Of a DNA stretch of 64,000 nucleotides, positions 29,400-39,095 are shown piece after piece. The notes below the pieces were generated by a model. That model saw nothing but the letters and a program-made list of their open reading frames with translations, did no database searches and was not told the origin of the DNA. A program made the position numbers and the translations under genes. The first letter of the stretch is position 1. Each line of letters starts with the position of its first letter. Location of the stretch: NCBI GenBank assembly GCA_964019335.1, contig OZ025650.1, forward strand, positions 819,001 through 883,000, in the 5' to 3' direction. This DNA is from Diplonema japonicum. Its lineage: Eukaryota; Euglenozoa; Diplonemea; Diplonemida; Diplonemidae.

Positions 29400-30956
29400 A
29401 TGACAACGAAAAAAGTACGCCTCCAAATGCTCATCAAGGCCCTTGTCGGGGACGACATCGACAACCTTCAAGACAAGCACCCTGGGAGGAAGTACTGTCT
29501 TAGGTGGAAACGCGGTGGTAAGACGGAAAACAAAGGCAGGACAATCTTCGTGGAAGCTGGTGAGGGGGCCATCGAGTGGGGTCAGCGAGGAAGCGTGGAG
29601 ATGACGCTGCAAGAACGGAACGGGGCTGTTCGCCCAAAGCTGATGAAGCTTGGTGTCGAGAGGGAAGGGACCAGCGGGCCGTTTCAAAGTAATTTGATAG
29701 GTGAGTGCGTGATCGATGCGACTGCATATGTGTTCCCAGATGGGCACGCGAAGGAGTTCGCCTTCCCGATCAATCTTTACAACAAAACGACCTCAACTGT
29801 GAAGCTGCATGTTGTTTTTACAACAAGGATCATGGAGGCTGTCTCTTCTGCGCAGTGCTCTACGCTCACCACCTCTTCCATCGCGATGTCAGAAATTGGA
29901 TCAGAAGCCTCCTGCGGCGACCTCCCGTCCCCACGTACCCTCCTGAAGCTCAGGGAGGAGACCTCTGCAAGGTTAACCCCCTTCAATGCAACAATCGCTG
30001 TCACTTGCAAAAAATGTTTCGGGTCCGGTTTACCAGTACGAAGCAAGCTAAAGCTAAAGGTGACATTCGATGGTGGGAAGTCCTTGTCGACACCAGCACG
30101 TCCTGTGCTGGCGGAGAAACACATCCCAACAGTACGGTGGGTGCACCACGAGGATGTAGAAACAGTTCTGTTCAAAAATGAGAAGGCAGCATTTCAGAAG
30201 TCAAAGGTTACTGTCAGCCTCGAGACGGTAGAAGGGACGCAGCTTAGCACCGCAGAGATCGACGTTTGCAAGTATCTATGCACCGACAGGGTGGCGGAGT
30301 ACGCCTTCCCGTTGAAAAGTGAGGAAAACAAGGATCTGTGCAAGGTACAGTTATCCTTTCAGCTGTTCACGACGGTCACGCTGGCGACGTCGCACGGGGA
30401 GGTGACGGCTGTCACTCGTAGCAGCGTGTTGGACTTGCTGCCCAAATCTGTAAATATACTTCCTTCAGAGATCCATGTCCCTCACAAAAACCTGATCCTC
30501 ACGAAGGACATGATAGCGAAGAAGCCGACGCTTGCTGATCTGAAGTTGGAAGATGGTGAAGCCGTTGCCTTCGTGTACCCTTCAGCGGAAGAGACGAGAT
30601 TGAAGAAGTTGGCCGAGACACTTGAGAAAAGCCTTGCGACGTCCGATGCAAAAGTCCAAAAACTCGAAAGCGCATTGCGGTCAAAATGCACCCTTGCAGA
30701 GCAACTCATGTCTGAGGTCCAAGACCTGAAGGAGGAAGTAGAACGCCTCTCCACCGTACGCCCTGTGGTCCCTACACCGCCTTTATCTCCCTCAGACCCC
30801 ACTACGCAATGGGTCGATGCTAATGTATGGGAAGATGACTCGGAGGAAGACGAAGAAGACGACTACCGCCCATCTGAGGTAACCTACGGCCACGCTACCC
30901 CCGCGTGGTGTGCACCGAGGGTGGGGTTTTCAAGAGTTACACAAGCGACTTACTAA
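29400..30956 (+). CDS. NT-C2 domain protein with coiled coil
   Basis: A 518-aa single-exon protein. Residues 1-145 resemble the N-terminal C2 (NT-C2) domain of EEIG1/EHBP1 and plant PMI1 proteins: KYCLRWKRGGK, GAIEWGQRGSVEMTLQ, and LIGECVIDATAYV. A second C2-like sandwich spans about 195-345 (KLKLKVTFDGGKS, GTQLSTAEIDVCKYL). A coiled coil follows at about 395-450 (RLKKLAETLEKSLATSDAKV), then an acidic tail (DDSEEDEEDD). NT-C2 proteins link membranes with cytoskeleton or trafficking factors. The dual C2 layout suggests an adaptor, with no enzymatic motif. Start ATG follows a poly-A leader. Confidence 0.65.
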   Translation: MTTKKVRLQMLIKALVGDDIDNLQDKHPGRKYCLRWKRGGKTENKGRTIFVEAGEGAIEWGQRGSVEMTLQERNGAVRPKLMKLGVEREGTSGPFQSNLIGECVIDATAYVFPDGHAKEFAFPINLYNKTTSTVKLHVVFTTRIMEAVSSAQCSTLTTSSIAMSEIGSEASCGDLPSPRTLLKLREETSARLTPFNATIAVTCKKCFGSGLPVRSKLKLKVTFDGGKSLSTPARPVLAEKHIPTVRWVHHEDVETVLFKNEKAAFQKSKVTVSLETVEGTQLSTAEIDVCKYLCTDRVAEYAFPLKSEENKDLCKVQLSFQLFTTVTLATSHGEVTAVTRSSVLDLLPKSVNILPSEIHVPHKNLILTKDMIAKKPTLADLKLEDGEAVAFVYPSAEETRLKKLAETLEKSLATSDAKVQKLESALRSKCTLAEQLMSEVQDLKEEVERLSTVRPVVPTPPLSPSDPTTQWVDANVWEDDSEEDEEDDYRPSEVTYGHATPAWCAPRVGFSRVTQATY

Positions 30957-31358
30957 ATTTAAGAAGAAGGTTACACTTTTGGCACAGGTCTTATTTTCAT
31001 GAGACTGTTTTCTTTTTCTTTGTTCTCTTCTCGCCCCTTAACCTCGAGCGTGTCCATGTTTTGTTAGTGGAAGTAAGGCGTCTTGCAAAAAAAAAGGGGG
31101 GGGGGGAAACATCATTATTTTGGGAAACCTACAAACTTAGTAATGGCAGCTATTCTCTTTTGTGTAAAAGAGAACAGTAGCTTGGTTCTTCTTCTATTTT
31201 TTTTTTCCCACCCTATTTTCTAATTCCTCTTTAACAATTTCTCTCTCTTTTTATTCCCTTGATATTCTGCCCCCCTTTTGAAATTTCAAATGAAAAAAAA
31301 AAAAAAAAAATAAAACAAAAAAAGGGGAAGGCGGTGGAGAAAAAGAAAGGGGGGTGAG
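30957..31358. other. spacer, no gene seen
   Basis: No gene. T-rich tracts near 31190-31265 are followed by an A-run near 31291-31309 and a purine-rich leader before the next start. Confidence 0.5.
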
Positions 31359-32984
31359 ATGTCTACTTCGGATCAAAAATTCAGCCGAGCGAATTGGTTC
31401 TTCTGGTCGGACGTTGAGAAGGACAATGTGCAGAACTTCGTGGAGAAGAGGGAGGGCTATGGGGCGGGTGTGCTGGATAAGATGCTGTACCCGCTGATGC
31501 TTAAGATCGCGAGTGTAATACCAGACACAGTCGCACCGAACGTTATCACGATGGCGGGTCTTGTGTCGCTGCTTCACGGGGCGTATCTTTCCCACAAGCA
31601 CAGCGAAACCTATCCGGTGGCATCAAGCATAGCTTGCTCCATATTGGTTACAGCGTATTACATATTAGATGCTGTGGACGGTCTTCACGCGGAGAGGATT
31701 CGGAACAAATCGAATATTGGCGCCCTTTTGACAACCTCGGTGAACAGTTTCACGCCCGTCCTGCTTATGGTGATGCTTTGCCGGACTGTGCTTGGCATCC
31801 AACACTTCTCAACGATCTGGTACGCTGTCCAAGGGTTGCAATTGTTTTTCCTTTTTATCCACACCAGAGACCTTCATGGAACCTCGCGTCACATGGTCAA
31901 CCTTTTCGTCCCTGGCCCGGCTGCCATTGTCCCGTTGATCCCATTACTATGCTTGGCCAAGGCAGGGTTTGCCATTTATGTTTCGGATGAAATGATGTCG
32001 CAATTCCTCGGGCTGTGGTGGGGGTGGGTCAACATGGTTGTCATGTGGCTTGAGTCGTCCGGTTGGTCCAACGCACAAGACCTCGTGACAGAAGCGCAGT
32101 CCAAGTCCATCCACGATGGGTTCTTGACCTTTTACTTCATGTCGTTTGTAGCCGTGCTGCTAGCATGCTTCATCACACCCACCAAGGGCGACAAGGAGTC
32201 CGTCGCAATTGCATCGCAGACACAAAACCGTCTCCTGGTTTGCCTTGTGTACAGGTTGACCCCTGGGATCATGCTGCTGTTCGGGTTGATGCCTGAAGTT
32301 TCATTGGCGTCGATTCTGGTGGACGGGTTGTTCCTTTCTGTGCTGATGACAGACATGGCAGTGGGCAGGATGGCGAAGCGGTCGCTGCACCCGTGGATCA
32401 TATTATTCTGCATGGTGTCCGTGCTGGATCTCTTCGTCGAAACAAGCCTGTGCATTTTTTACTTTTCGTCTATTTTCTACGACCTCTCGGAGCACTTCAA
32501 GATGCCGCTGTTCACAGTCCAGCGCAATGTTTATGTAGATGGGGTGTACGACCTGTGCCATGTGGGGCACATGAGGATGTTCGCAGCGTCTGCGAAGAAT
32601 GGGAACGCGCTTTTCGTCGGTGTTATGAGCGATGAGGACGCCACCCCGTATAAGAGGAAGCCTGTTATGACACACAATGAACGCTGCACTGAGGTTGCTG
32701 CGTGCAAGTACGTGACCAAGGTGATCCCGAATGCGCCCCCTAACGGCATCCCCCGCGACTTTATTGAGTACCACAACATCCACACTGTCGTTTGTGGTGA
32801 AGAATACTTCACGAAGCCTGATGACCACTACTATGCAGTACCTAGAGAAATGGGTATCCTCAAAGCGGCTCCCCGTACCGGTGGGATCAGCACATCTGAG
32901 CTAATCAACAGAATCCTGGTGGCAGATGAGGGTTCACTGGCACCAAAGGACAAATTGAGAGGCGATTCAAACGTAGTTTGTTAG
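31359..32984 (+). CDS. CDP-alcohol phosphotransferase-like / cytidylyltransferase fusion
   Basis: A 541-aa fusion of the last two enzyme types of the Kennedy pathway. Residues about 45-385 form a multi-span membrane domain like choline/ethanolamine phosphotransferase (VAPNVITMAGL, ILDAVDGLHAER). Residues 393-530 are a cytidylyltransferase: VDGVYDLCHVGHMRMF with HxGH at 401-404, KYVTKVI, and RTGGISTSELI at 506-516. The cytidylyltransferase looks active. In the first domain the family motif DG-x2-AR-x8-G-x3-D-x3-D reads with D104, D107 and G121 present, but Arg is Glu112, and the third and fourth Asp are Thr125 and Asn129. Those two aspartates bind metal and act as base in known enzymes, so this domain is probably not a normal phosphotransferase. 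It may have become a membrane anchor. Single exon. Confidence 0.88.
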   Translation: MSTSDQKFSRANWFFWSDVEKDNVQNFVEKREGYGAGVLDKMLYPLMLKIASVIPDTVAPNVITMAGLVSLLHGAYLSHKHSETYPVASSIACSILVTAYYILDAVDGLHAERIRNKSNIGALLTTSVNSFTPVLLMVMLCRTVLGIQHFSTIWYAVQGLQLFFLFIHTRDLHGTSRHMVNLFVPGPAAIVPLIPLLCLAKAGFAIYVSDEMMSQFLGLWWGWVNMVVMWLESSGWSNAQDLVTEAQSKSIHDGFLTFYFMSFVAVLLACFITPTKGDKESVAIASQTQNRLLVCLVYRLTPGIMLLFGLMPEVSLASILVDGLFLSVLMTDMAVGRMAKRSLHPWIILFCMVSVLDLFVETSLCIFYFSSIFYDLSEHFKMPLFTVQRNVYVDGVYDLCHVGHMRMFAASAKNGNALFVGVMSDEDATPYKRKPVMTHNERCTEVAACKYVTKVIPNAPPNGIPRDFIEYHNIHTVVCGEEYFTKPDDHYYAVPREMGILKAAPRTGGISTSELINRILVADEGSLAPKDKLRGDSNVVC

Positions 32985-33702
32985 AAGGAGGGGGGGGAAA
33001 GAGATAGTCTTTTTTTATTTATTTTCTTATATCGTGTGCGCGCTTTTGTGTGTTTTTCTTTTTTTTTTTTTTTTTTTTTCTTCGGTTGAACAAAAAAAAA
33101 AATGTTTTAGTTAATACAGGAAAGTGAAAGAAGAATGAAAAATAAGAAGAAGATAAAAACTCCGAGGAAAAGACAGAGAGAGAGAGAGAGAAAAAAAATA
33201 AAAGAAAACGGGATTAGTAGTTTGTAGCTAGCTTCCATTCAAGGTACTGAGGTGAGGGATGATTGTTGGTTTTCTTTAAAAGGGGATAGAAAAAGTTGTG
33301 AAATAAAAAAAAAGGAAAAGAACCGATCTTCCCTTTGAAACAAGAAGAAGAGAAAAAAAAAAGAGAGGGAGGGTGAACCGAAGTATTTCTTTTGGCAACA
33401 AAAAAAGAAAAACACACACAAGGTTTGTATTCTTTTTTTTTTTTTTTTTGTGTTTGTATCCTTTCTCCCTCTCCCCTTTTTTTGCCTTACCCCTTTCCCC
33501 TTTTTTTTTTCTTTCTTACGTGCCCTTTTCTCTTTTTTCATATGACTCATTTTTTTTTCCCTTTTTTTTTTATATAGTGTGCTCCCTGTTCATTTCCTCC
33601 ACGCTGTCCCCCCCTTTTTTTTTCATAGTCTTTTATTTAGAAGAGTTCTAATTTTTCAAACCTTTTTATTGACAGGAGGAAGGAAAAAAAAAAAGAAAAA
33701 AG
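32985..33702. other. spacer with long T runs
   Basis: No gene. T-runs at about 33058-33079 and 33430-33449 and a strongly T/C-rich zone 33420-33640 lie between A/G-rich DNA and the next gene. Confidence 0.5.
33659..33675 (+). promoter_or_regulatory. candidate trans-splice acceptor
   Basis: AACCTTTTTATTGACAG ends in CAG 27 bp before the start codon at 33703, leaving an A-rich 5' leader of 27 nt. Confidence 0.4.
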
Positions 33703-34254
33703 ATGGAACAGCTATGGTCTGAGTACCTTTTAGAAGTTGAGAACCTCGTGATTTTGGCGGCGATAGTGATTTCGATTGGAATTTGGTTGATACCAGAAAG
33801 CAAGATAAGGGGAGATGAGAAGAAAAAGCGATTAGTTGGGCCGCCTTCGCCACCCCCGGCAAAAAGGATATTCACTCTAGGGGAACTCTGCAAGTACAAG
33901 GGAAAAGAGGGAGAAGTACTTCTTGCCTGTAAAGGTGTCATATACCACGTTGACCCCACCCATTACGGCCCCGGAGCTGGCTACAGCATCTTTGCTGGTA
34001 AGGACATCACCCGACACCTTGGAAAAATGTGGGTGGGTGACCAAGAGACCAACCAATGTTGGCAAAATCTAACCGAGAAGGAAGTGAAGATCCTTGACGA
34101 CTGGGAAGAGAAGTTCCAGCAGAAATATGACATCTGGGGATGGCTGGAGGAGGACTGGGTGAAACCGGCGATCAAACCCGAGGAGCTGGAAGACATCGTG
34201 CCCTCGCACCAGGGCGGGGAAGAGGATATGATCAGCAATCTTAAAAGGGATTGA
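33703..34254 (+). CDS. membrane cytochrome b5-like (MAPR/PGRMC) protein
   Basis: A 183-aa protein with an N-terminal membrane helix (LVILAAIVISIGIWLIP, about 16-32), a short linker, and a cytochrome b5-like heme/steroid-binding domain from about 55 to 145. Family signatures: RIFTLGELCKYKG, VLLACKGVIYHVDP, and YGPGAGYSIFAGKDITRHL. The Tyr residues around YGPG are those that bind heme in PGRMC1. The domain ends with LDDWEEKFQQKYDIWGWL, typical of the family. By homology it sits in the ER membrane and supports cytochrome P450 or sterol metabolism. The C-terminal acidic tail lacks known trafficking motifs. The next gene begins 71 bp after its stop. Confidence 0.85.
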   Translation: MEQLWSEYLLEVENLVILAAIVISIGIWLIPESKIRGDEKKKRLVGPPSPPPAKRIFTLGELCKYKGKEGEVLLACKGVIYHVDPTHYGPGAGYSIFAGKDITRHLGKMWVGDQETNQCWQNLTEKEVKILDDWEEKFQQKYDIWGWLEEDWVKPAIKPEELEDIVPSHQGGEEDMISNLKRD

Positions 34255-34325
34255 TATGTTTTCTTTTATGCCATTCGAAAGATAATTTTAAAAGTACAAA
34301 GGAGGAGGGGGCAGAGAAAAAGAAA

Positions 34326-36269
34326 ATGCTCATAAACCTCACTAAACGTCTGGTCACCTCACGATGCATATCTTACACTGAGCCATGGGTGTGGTCACCC
34401 CACAGCGAGACGGGAGGGTACTTTGAGGAGTTAATGCACCGCCCGCTGAAGGATGCCATTACAGGAACGGAGGTCTACGTAATGGGCGTGTCCGAGTACA
34501 GTGGGGAATCTGCAGGAGACGTGAGAAAGACAGTGCGAAACATGCGGGAGGGTCCGCGTGGGAGGAAGCTGGACGTGTGTGTCGACTGCAGCGATCTGAA
34601 GATGTTGCAAGCTGTGACAGGCTGTTTTGAGGCAGACGTTGGAACGCGTCAAGAACAAACACAAAAGGCTGCGGATCTAGGGTACCCTCCTGATGTATTG
34701 GCCACACATATTTTGGCGCATCAGCAACAAGGTCTGCTTCCTTACCAAGCCACCACCGCTGCTGTGGTTGAGTGCACAAAAAGAGGCATTCCCCTACACT
34801 TCTTAGGCCTCAACGAATCGCAGCCCTTCCACCGCCTACGCCACGTCAACGTCCTCTCAAACGACTTCCTCACACAAGGAGACCAGTCCCTCATCGACCA
34901 GGTCCCTAGTATATTTGGCCTTCACGCCGACATCGACGCCCACCTCGACCCTGCCACGTGGGTCCCCGCATTGCAAAGCCGGCCCACCCCGTCGTTGGTC
35001 CACACTAGACTTACGTCCGTCGACCTGCCAACCTTGTTCTTCCGGTACGTGCAGCCCACTGTTCACATGGTTCAGGAAGTTAAGAAGCTGATGCGAGGCT
35101 CCGAGCACAACAATGGAGCGGTACTTGTTGTTATCGATGCGTGGTGCGCACCGATGTTCTACAAGATTTTCAAAGACGCTGGACTGTCAGAGGAAGATGG
35201 TTGCGGGGCGTATTATAATTTCAGAGAAAAACATGAGATTGAAGACAGAGAGGTAGACGAAGTACAGACGGTGCACGAGGCAGCTATGGCCTTAACGGAC
35301 CTGACAGAGACTCTATCTGAGGACGCATCAGAGGGGAAGCTGCAAGCTGAGTTCGAGGTACAGCTGCTGTTGTTCCTTCAGCTCTGCAGAGTCAGGCCTG
35401 ACCTGTTAAAATACAAGCAAGCTGTTGTCAACGTGTACATCACACACGGCATGGTGTCGGAAGCCATCTGCTTCCTCCGCAAAGCTGTTGACGAGGAGCA
35501 CTCGCAAGGTGCCTACAACGTCCTCACTTCAATGGTGATGGACCTCATCAACGACGGCCTCGTCGACCAGAACGACCCGCTTGTTGAATTCGCCATGCGA
35601 CCCATGCCAGACGCCCCCTCGCCCAAAGAGCCTCTCAAACTGATCGAAGCCCCTAAGGACCGTCCTACGTCCCGCATGGTGGCGCATAATGAAATAGGAA
35701 TCGTAGCTCATTCACAGGAGTCCCTCCCAGAGTTCAAACACCTCGAGACTGGAGAAATCTCCGAGCAGCGTCGTGAGCGAGTCGGGAACATGCTGATGGA
35801 ATACCAGCAGCATGAGATTGCAAAACACGAACCTGACGATAGGGCAAAGAGGAAGATCGAATTGAAAAGGAAACAATACGAGAGAATGAAGTTTTCTGTT
35901 CCGCACCACCACCCCTTCAGCGACGAGTACAACGAAGACGGGGGTGACCTCCCCACCCATGGTATCATCACAACATTGCCACAGTACGTCACCAACGAAG
36001 ACTTCCCTGCTCCTCTTCCAAAGCACGAGCTTCCCGAGCATGCCAAATCTGCCGAACGGTCAATTGCAAGCCTCAATCGGGAGAGCGCCGTAGACCAGAT
36101 TATCAGAGAGTCGAAGAGGATCCGCACACAATCCCCGCCTCGTTCCTCAGCACAAGTAGCGTTGCTTGCATCCAAAAAAGAAGACAGGAAAGCTTTGAGG
36201 AGGTACAAAGCAAAGCTTCGAGATGGCAAGAACTGGGCCCGCGCAGAGAAGTTCTTCTCAGATCAATAG
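34326..36269 (+). CDS. TraB-like protein with long C-terminal extension
   Basis: A 647-aa protein starting MLINLTKRLVTSR; an in-frame TTG further upstream overlaps the previous gene and is unlikely. Residues about 45-110 read TEVYVMGVSEYSGESAGDVRK then LDVCVDCSD, which resembles the TraB/PrgY start (G-VYVVGTAHVS-ES) but with changed key residues. Helical segments follow to about 430. The C-terminal 200 residues are charged, with RAKRKIELKRKQYERMKF and a Lys/Arg-rich end, probably disordered. TraB proteins in plants and animals act at mitochondria-ER contacts. The assignment here is weak, and no membrane helix is obvious. Treat as unknown with a possible TraB relation. Confidence 0.45.
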   Translation: MLINLTKRLVTSRCISYTEPWVWSPHSETGGYFEELMHRPLKDAITGTEVYVMGVSEYSGESAGDVRKTVRNMREGPRGRKLDVCVDCSDLKMLQAVTGCFEADVGTRQEQTQKAADLGYPPDVLATHILAHQQQGLLPYQATTAAVVECTKRGIPLHFLGLNESQPFHRLRHVNVLSNDFLTQGDQSLIDQVPSIFGLHADIDAHLDPATWVPALQSRPTPSLVHTRLTSVDLPTLFFRYVQPTVHMVQEVKKLMRGSEHNNGAVLVVIDAWCAPMFYKIFKDAGLSEEDGCGAYYNFREKHEIEDREVDEVQTVHEAAMALTDLTETLSEDASEGKLQAEFEVQLLLFLQLCRVRPDLLKYKQAVVNVYITHGMVSEAICFLRKAVDEEHSQGAYNVLTSMVMDLINDGLVDQNDPLVEFAMRPMPDAPSPKEPLKLIEAPKDRPTSRMVAHNEIGIVAHSQESLPEFKHLETGEISEQRRERVGNMLMEYQQHEIAKHEPDDRAKRKIELKRKQYERMKFSVPHHHPFSDEYNEDGGDLPTHGIITTLPQYVTNEDFPAPLPKHELPEHAKSAERSIASLNRESAVDQIIRESKRIRTQSPPRSSAQVALLASKKEDRKALRRYKAKLRDGKNWARAEKFFSDQ

Positions 36270-36334
36270 TCTCTCATTTTATGTTCTCTTTTTTCTGTAT
36301 ATTCTTAGTACCAACTGCTCATAGGGACAATAAA

Positions 36335-38617
36335 ATGGCGGTGCTAACGACGATGATGATGCTGTCTGTGGGTGTTACCCATCGCAGCTGGATGGACGTG
36401 AGCCTGACTCCTCAGCAGCGTGCCGACAAGCTCGTTGCGAACATGACGGTGTCTCAGCTCATCCATATGTTCCACGGCAGTGGCAGTGGCTATGTCGGGA
36501 ATGTGGAAGCGATCCCCGAGCTTGGGATCCCCGCCATCAAAATGAACGATGGCCCGCAGGGTTTCAGGGACAACGCACACCCCGGGACCTCTACGGCATG
36601 GCCTAGTGGCCTCACCATCGCCTCCACCTGGGACGAGGTTGCCTCCCTTGAATGGGGCAGTGCTATGGGAGCAGAGTTCTACGGTAAGGGTGCGAACGTT
36701 CAACTTGGGCCCGGGGTGTGTGTGGCGAGGGTTCCGCAGAACGGGAGAAACTTCGAATACATCTCTGGGGAGGACCCTTTCCTCGGCTACACAATGGTGC
36801 AGCCTGCAATCAAAGGGATCCAGTCAAAGGGTGTCATTGCTAACGCGAAGCACTATGTCAACAACAACCAGGAGACCAACCGCCAGACGATCTCTGAGGA
36901 TGTTGACGAGCGCACTCAGTTCGAGATTTACTACCCCCCCTTCGAAGGAGCGATCGAGGCCGAGGTGGGGTCTATGATGTGTTCGTACAACAAAATCAGG
37001 GGTAACTGGTCGTGCGAGAACAGCGAGACTCTCCAGAGGGACCTGAAGGAGAGGATGGGCTTCTCTGGCTGGGTGATGTCCGACTGGGGGGCCACCCACT
37101 CTACCTCCATCAACCAGGGTCTTGATCAGGAGATGCCTGGTGCATCCTACATGGGCAATAACCTCCAGACGATGTACAACAAGGGGTATGTGACGCTCCA
37201 GAAGCTGCAGGACTCTGCGAAGAGGATCTTTATGCCAATGTTCCAAATGGGCGTCTTCGACGATAACAACAACAACCCCATTGCCACGAACGTGACTTCT
37301 GTTGCTCACAACATGCTTGCGAGGAACCTCTCTTCGCGTGCCACTGTGCTGCTGAAGAATGACAACAAGATCCTTCCCATCTCGAAGGCTGTGAAGAATA
37401 TTGCTGTCATCGGTTCGCAGGCCGCTAATCCCATTGTGCACGGCGGCGGCAGCGGGCAAGTTGTCCCTTACTACACCTCTGCTCCCTACGCAGCCATCCT
37501 CAGCTACCTGAACATTCCCACTCCTACCAGCAACTGCAGTCAAGGCAACTTTATTGACAACACCGACTTCCACAACCAGGACAACCAGACTGTAGCTTCG
37601 GCTGCTAGCCCCGACGCGTGCTGCTTGCTATGCGCACAGAATGACGAATGCACGCACTTCAGCTGGACCAAGGACGCTAAGCAATGCTGGATGAAGTCCG
37701 ACGGTAGGGAACAGGAGGCTAACAACAACGTGGTCTCTGGGATCTGCAAGAAGGCCAATCCTATCAAGCACTGCAACCAGGATGGTGTGTGCGTCACTTT
37801 CAGCTCAGGCTCCAACCCCAGCGACGCTGCAAAGGTCGCCAGTGAAGCAGACATTGCCCTTGTCTTTGTGGCCACCACCTCACACGAGGGAAGTGACCGC
37901 AGCTCCCTCTCACTCGGTAACGGACAGGACGAGCTCATCTCCGCCGTTGCTGCTGTGCAGAAGGATACTGTGGTGTCAGCTGTGACACCGGGGGCATTGT
38001 TGACCCCGTGGAGGGACCAGGTGAAGGCTATCCTGATCCCTTTTATGCCTGGGCAGGAGTACGGGAACGCTGTGACAGAGCTACTGTTTGGGAAGACGAG
38101 TCCTTCGGGCCGCCTGCCCCTGTCTTTCCCTGTCACTGAGAACGATGAGCAGATGACGAAGCAGCAGTGGCCGGGGGTGAACCTGCACGCCACATATTCC
38201 GAGAAGATGCTGATAGGGTACAGGTGGTACACCGCACATAACGTGATGCCTGCCTTCCCCTTTGGGCACGGGCTGACATACACAAACTTCGCCTACGGTG
38301 GGATCCAGGTGACAGGGAGGACTGTGACTTTCGAGGTGACGAACACTGGGGCTGCGGCAGGGGTGGAGACACCGCAGCTGTACATTGGGTTCCCTACGGG
38401 GAACACTCAGGGGGAGCCGCCTGTGCAGCTGAAAGCGTTCTCGAAGGTGTCGCTGCAGCCTGGCGAGAAAAAAACCGTGAGCTACGTCCTCCCCGACCGC
38501 GCTGTGTCTTACTATGACATCACTACGCACCAGTGGGCACAGGCACACGGCAGCTTCACCGTTTATGTGGGGCCTAACGTGAACAACCTCCCTCTCTCCG
38601 CTGCACTTACCAACTAG
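36335..38617 (+). CDS. GH3 beta-glucosidase with inserted PAN domain, secreted
   Basis: A 760-aa glycoside hydrolase family 3 enzyme, probably releasing glucose from beta-glucosides. The start at 36335 gives a signal peptide (MAVLTTMMMLSVGVTH). The barrel domain has MNDGPQGFRDN, LGPGVCVARVPQNGRNFEY, GVIANAKHYVNNNQE and GFSGWVMSDWGATHS, in which Asp250 is the expected nucleophile. The second domain includes ATVLLKNDNKILPI. Between about 400 and 470 a Cys-rich segment (CCLLCAQNDECTHFSWTKD, QCWMKSDGR) interrupts it; its pattern fits a PAN/apple carbohydrate- or protein-binding domain. A fibronectin-III-like end follows (VTNTGAAAGVETPQLYI). Food digestion or cell-wall breakdown is the likely role. 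Starts 65 bp after the previous stop. Confidence 0.92.
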   Translation: MAVLTTMMMLSVGVTHRSWMDVSLTPQQRADKLVANMTVSQLIHMFHGSGSGYVGNVEAIPELGIPAIKMNDGPQGFRDNAHPGTSTAWPSGLTIASTWDEVASLEWGSAMGAEFYGKGANVQLGPGVCVARVPQNGRNFEYISGEDPFLGYTMVQPAIKGIQSKGVIANAKHYVNNNQETNRQTISEDVDERTQFEIYYPPFEGAIEAEVGSMMCSYNKIRGNWSCENSETLQRDLKERMGFSGWVMSDWGATHSTSINQGLDQEMPGASYMGNNLQTMYNKGYVTLQKLQDSAKRIFMPMFQMGVFDDNNNNPIATNVTSVAHNMLARNLSSRATVLLKNDNKILPISKAVKNIAVIGSQAANPIVHGGGSGQVVPYYTSAPYAAILSYLNIPTPTSNCSQGNFIDNTDFHNQDNQTVASAASPDACCLLCAQNDECTHFSWTKDAKQCWMKSDGREQEANNNVVSGICKKANPIKHCNQDGVCVTFSSGSNPSDAAKVASEADIALVFVATTSHEGSDRSSLSLGNGQDELISAVAAVQKDTVVSAVTPGALLTPWRDQVKAILIPFMPGQEYGNAVTELLFGKTSPSGRLPLSFPVTENDEQMTKQQWPGVNLHATYSEKMLIGYRWYTAHNVMPAFPFGHGLTYTNFAYGGIQVTGRTVTFEVTNTGAAAGVETPQLYIGFPTGNTQGEPPVQLKAFSKVSLQPGEKKTVSYVLPDRAVSYYDITTHQWAQAHGSFTVYVGPNVNNLPLSAALTN

Positions 38618-39095
38618 TGTCTCATGCTGGCACATTGTGGCCAGACATAAAACCTGATAAAAAGAATTTTAACCTTCAATGCCGCTTTTGGGGCTTTCCA
38701 ACGTTTACCGTCAGTTTAGATACACGTCACATCGGCCACTTGTCTCTCGTCTTTTTTTATTTTTTATAGCAAGGTACAAGAATTATACTCTAAGCTGCAT
38801 CTGATCTTGGTATTTTTTGGCTGAAATATGGGTTTTGGATTGATCACGACCCGGTTTGTAATTAGGATCGATCGATCACACTGTTCATAAATTAGGGAAT
38901 AAACCGATCACCTCTCATTTGAAACCACCGGGATAAACCCATCAAAAAACCCGACTGTGATCGAAAATCTAAAATTGCTCGGGTGGGTCGGGTTTCGAAA
39001 CCCGAAGGACTATGTATTGTCTCAGAACGGGAAAAAATAATAATAAAAGAGGAGGGGGTAAGGGCGAGAAACCCAACCAAAGAAAAAAAAAAAAA
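38618..39095. other. spacer with an 18-nt palindrome
   Basis: No gene. The region 38820-39010 has unusual composition for a spacer here: few homopolymers, repeated GATCGATC/GATCAC words, and a perfect palindrome TCGGGTTTCGAAACCCGA at 38988-39005. It could be a small non-autonomous element or a structured RNA. Confidence 0.45.

Noticed and set aside
38985-39008. tRNA T-arm-like sequence (GGGTTTCGAAACCC)
   Set aside because: It is a symmetric palindrome with the wrong loop size, and no acceptor, D or anticodon arm is present.
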